From: Calothrix parasitica NIES-267
Lineage (GTDB): Bacteria > Cyanobacteriota > Cyanobacteriia > Cyanobacteriales > Nostocaceae
Assembly: GCF_002368095.1 (NCBI RefSeq)
Contig: NZ_AP018227.1
Coordinates: forward strand, 3,567,563-3,631,562
DNA: 64,000 bases
Direction of reading: 5' to 3'
Positions 63,112 through 64,000 of this stretch are shown piece by piece. The translations under genes and the position numbers were made by a program. The notes under the pieces were generated by a model that had not been told where the DNA came from, did no database searches, and saw only the letters and a list, made by a program, of their open reading frames with translations. Position 1 is the first letter of the stretch, and every line of letters begins with the position of its first letter.

Positions 63112-63117
63112 CAGTTG
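63069..63117. repeat. Heptamer array (CAGTTAA) overlapping the cphB end
   Basis: About six AACAGTT/AACAGTC units from inside the coding region to six bases past the stop; the coding part gives the peptide QLTVNSQQSTVNS. Confidence 0.85.
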
Positions 63118-63125
63118 GGAGGTAC

Positions 63126-63228
63126 ATTTTTTGTAGGGTGCTGTGACACTTTGAGTAATTCCGAACGTAGTAATAACCTTTATAGTGTCACGCACCAGCC
63201 AGGTATTGTGACAATTGCATCAGTCCTG
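63126..63228. repeat. ~100 bp element flanking cphB, right copy (inverted)
   Basis: Reverse complement of 62037-62140 with scattered differences; contains TGTAGGGTGCTGTGACACTT and AGTGTCACGCACCAGCC. Confidence 0.8.
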
Positions 63229-63290
63229 AATTCAGAATTACAGCTAATTTATAATTCTCTACTTTCAGTAAAACTAAAACGAAGGTGGGA

Positions 63291-64000
63291 TTAAGTTTGG
63301 TGGGGTTGAGCTTGTTTCAATAGTTTCATGGCTTCTTCTGCTGAAGGAGCATGAGGTAGATAATCCTCAATATATTCTTTTGCTTCCCCTTTATTGATAG
63401 CAGAATAACTTAAATGCAAAACCCACCAAGGTGTCATTCCTAAAGATAAAGCTAAAGCATGATGTCGAATTATTGAATCGGGAAAACTTTGTAAATTAAT
63501 TAGTGCTTCGCAATTTAATATAGTTTCTGTAAATCTATAATTTCTATCCCTACCATGTGGTTTACTCAAGATAATTTTTAGTTGGTTAGTTTTTGCTTCA
63601 AGCCCGAAAGCACCGCAAACCTTATTAGCATCACCACCTTTTATTTCCGTTCCATCTTCTGTAGTAATTCCTCGTCCAGGCTGCCAAGTATGGTCTGCAT
63701 AAGTAGTATACTCATCAATCATCGAACTATTTACCGATAAGTGGTACCACATCTGTGAATCATCCCGCAAAATTACTGCAAAAGCCGGACAGGAAAATCT
63801 CTTACTCAGATGAGTAGTCCAGCATACCAAAGCACCTTCTACTGTTCCAGAATATTGCTTGAAAATCTTCTTGGAGCGTGCGTCTAAATTACTAACTTTA
63901 CCTACGTCCGATTGTGCTTGAGAAAGACCAATTCTAACTATTCGTAAATTTTCACGGACGTATTCCTCTGGCATCCCCGAGCGTCTAAAATTTTTTTCAT
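63291..64000 (-). CDS. Unknown protein, probably truncated by the window end
   Basis: The frame gives 227 residues from ATG 63974, but stays open past it to the window edge (EKNFRRSG before MPEEYVRENL), so the true start may lie outside. No domain is recognised. Blocks: GALVCWTTHLSKRFSCPAFA, WQPGRGITTEDGTEIKGGD, LKIILSKPHGRDRNYRF, and a C-terminal helical part (MTPWWVLHLSYSAINKGEAK). Several conserved-looking Trp and His residues suggest a folded enzyme or binding domain. No signal peptide is visible in the part seen. Confidence 0.6.
   Translation of the reverse strand, partial: EKNFRRSGMPEEYVRENLRIVRIGLSQAQSDVGKVSNLDARSKKIFKQYSGTVEGALVCWTTHLSKRFSCPAFAVILRDDSQMWYHLSVNSSMIDEYTTYADHTWQPGRGITTEDGTEIKGGDANKVCGAFGLEAKTNQLKIILSKPHGRDRNYRFTETILNCEALINLQSFPDSIIRHHALALSLGMTPWWVLHLSYSAINKGEAKEYIEDYLPHAPSAEEAMKLLKQAQPHQT

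Overview
The window comes from a filamentous, probably heterocystous cyanobacterium; a Rivularia/Calothrix-like member of the Nostocales is my best guess. Reasons: clear orthologues of cyanobacterial genes (ebsA, mgdA, cpcL, cruP, ccaA, cphB, sbtA/sbtB), a few HIP1 octamers (GCGATCGC, e.g. in mgdA and phnK), AT-rich DNA, and many intergenic heptanucleotide tandem arrays (STRR type) and small nested palindromic repeats of the kind known from Nostocales. No rRNA, tRNA, CRISPR array or complete insertion sequence was recognised.

Layout: (1) 1-6.5 kb, housekeeping: tail of a 2TM-domain gene, a DRTGG/phosphotransacetylase-like ATPase, ebsA (type IV pili), mgdA (galactolipid precursor synthesis) and dnaX. 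(2) 6.9-12.2 kb, two genes sharing one N-terminal domain; the second is a 1398-residue protein with acidic linker, TPRs and a CHAT-like end that lacks the catalytic histidine. (3) 12.4-13.8 kb, a cytochrome P450 with an odd I-helix. (4) 14.2-24.8 kb, a complete phosphonate locus: phnCDE uptake on the minus strand, and phnGHIJKLM plus a 2H phosphoesterase on the plus strand, divergent from a shared 0.5 kb control region. (5) 25.6-32.5 kb, membrane-anchored phycobilisome linker cpcL, serC, a Uma2 nuclease, two duplicated membrane proteins and cruP. (6) 33-40.9 kb, an exopolysaccharide cluster: four intact glycosyltransferases, an ABC-2 exporter pair, and a glycosyltransferase pseudogene carrying a MITE-like element. 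(7) 41.2-47.2 kb, a DUF1800 protein, three Spy/CpxP-like periplasmic proteins and a divergent NarL-type two-component system. (8) 48-53 kb, two voltage-gated-type K+ channels, an SLH/beta-helix protein and a lipoprotein. (9) 53.8-55.4 kb, a visibly GC-richer sbtA-sbtB bicarbonate uptake pair with very strong ribosome binding sites, probably acquired. (10) 55.9-64 kb, a PilJ-type adenylate cyclase, a STAND (NB-ARC/TPR) ATPase, a GRDP-like protein, carbonic anhydrase ccaA, cyanophycinase cphB flanked by inverted ~100 bp repeats, and a truncated unknown gene.

The most striking pattern is in the intergenic DNA. Heptamer arrays directly 3' of genes are, in nearly all cases I checked, in the orientation that contains stop codons, and often supply the gene's own stop. 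Arrays directly 5' of genes are in the reverse-complement orientation. This orientation rule, the covarying palindromes around 26-29 kb, the phosphonate-locus variations (2H phosphoesterase where PhnP is expected, Cys4 insert in PhnK) and the degenerate TPR-CHAT pair are the items I would follow up first.
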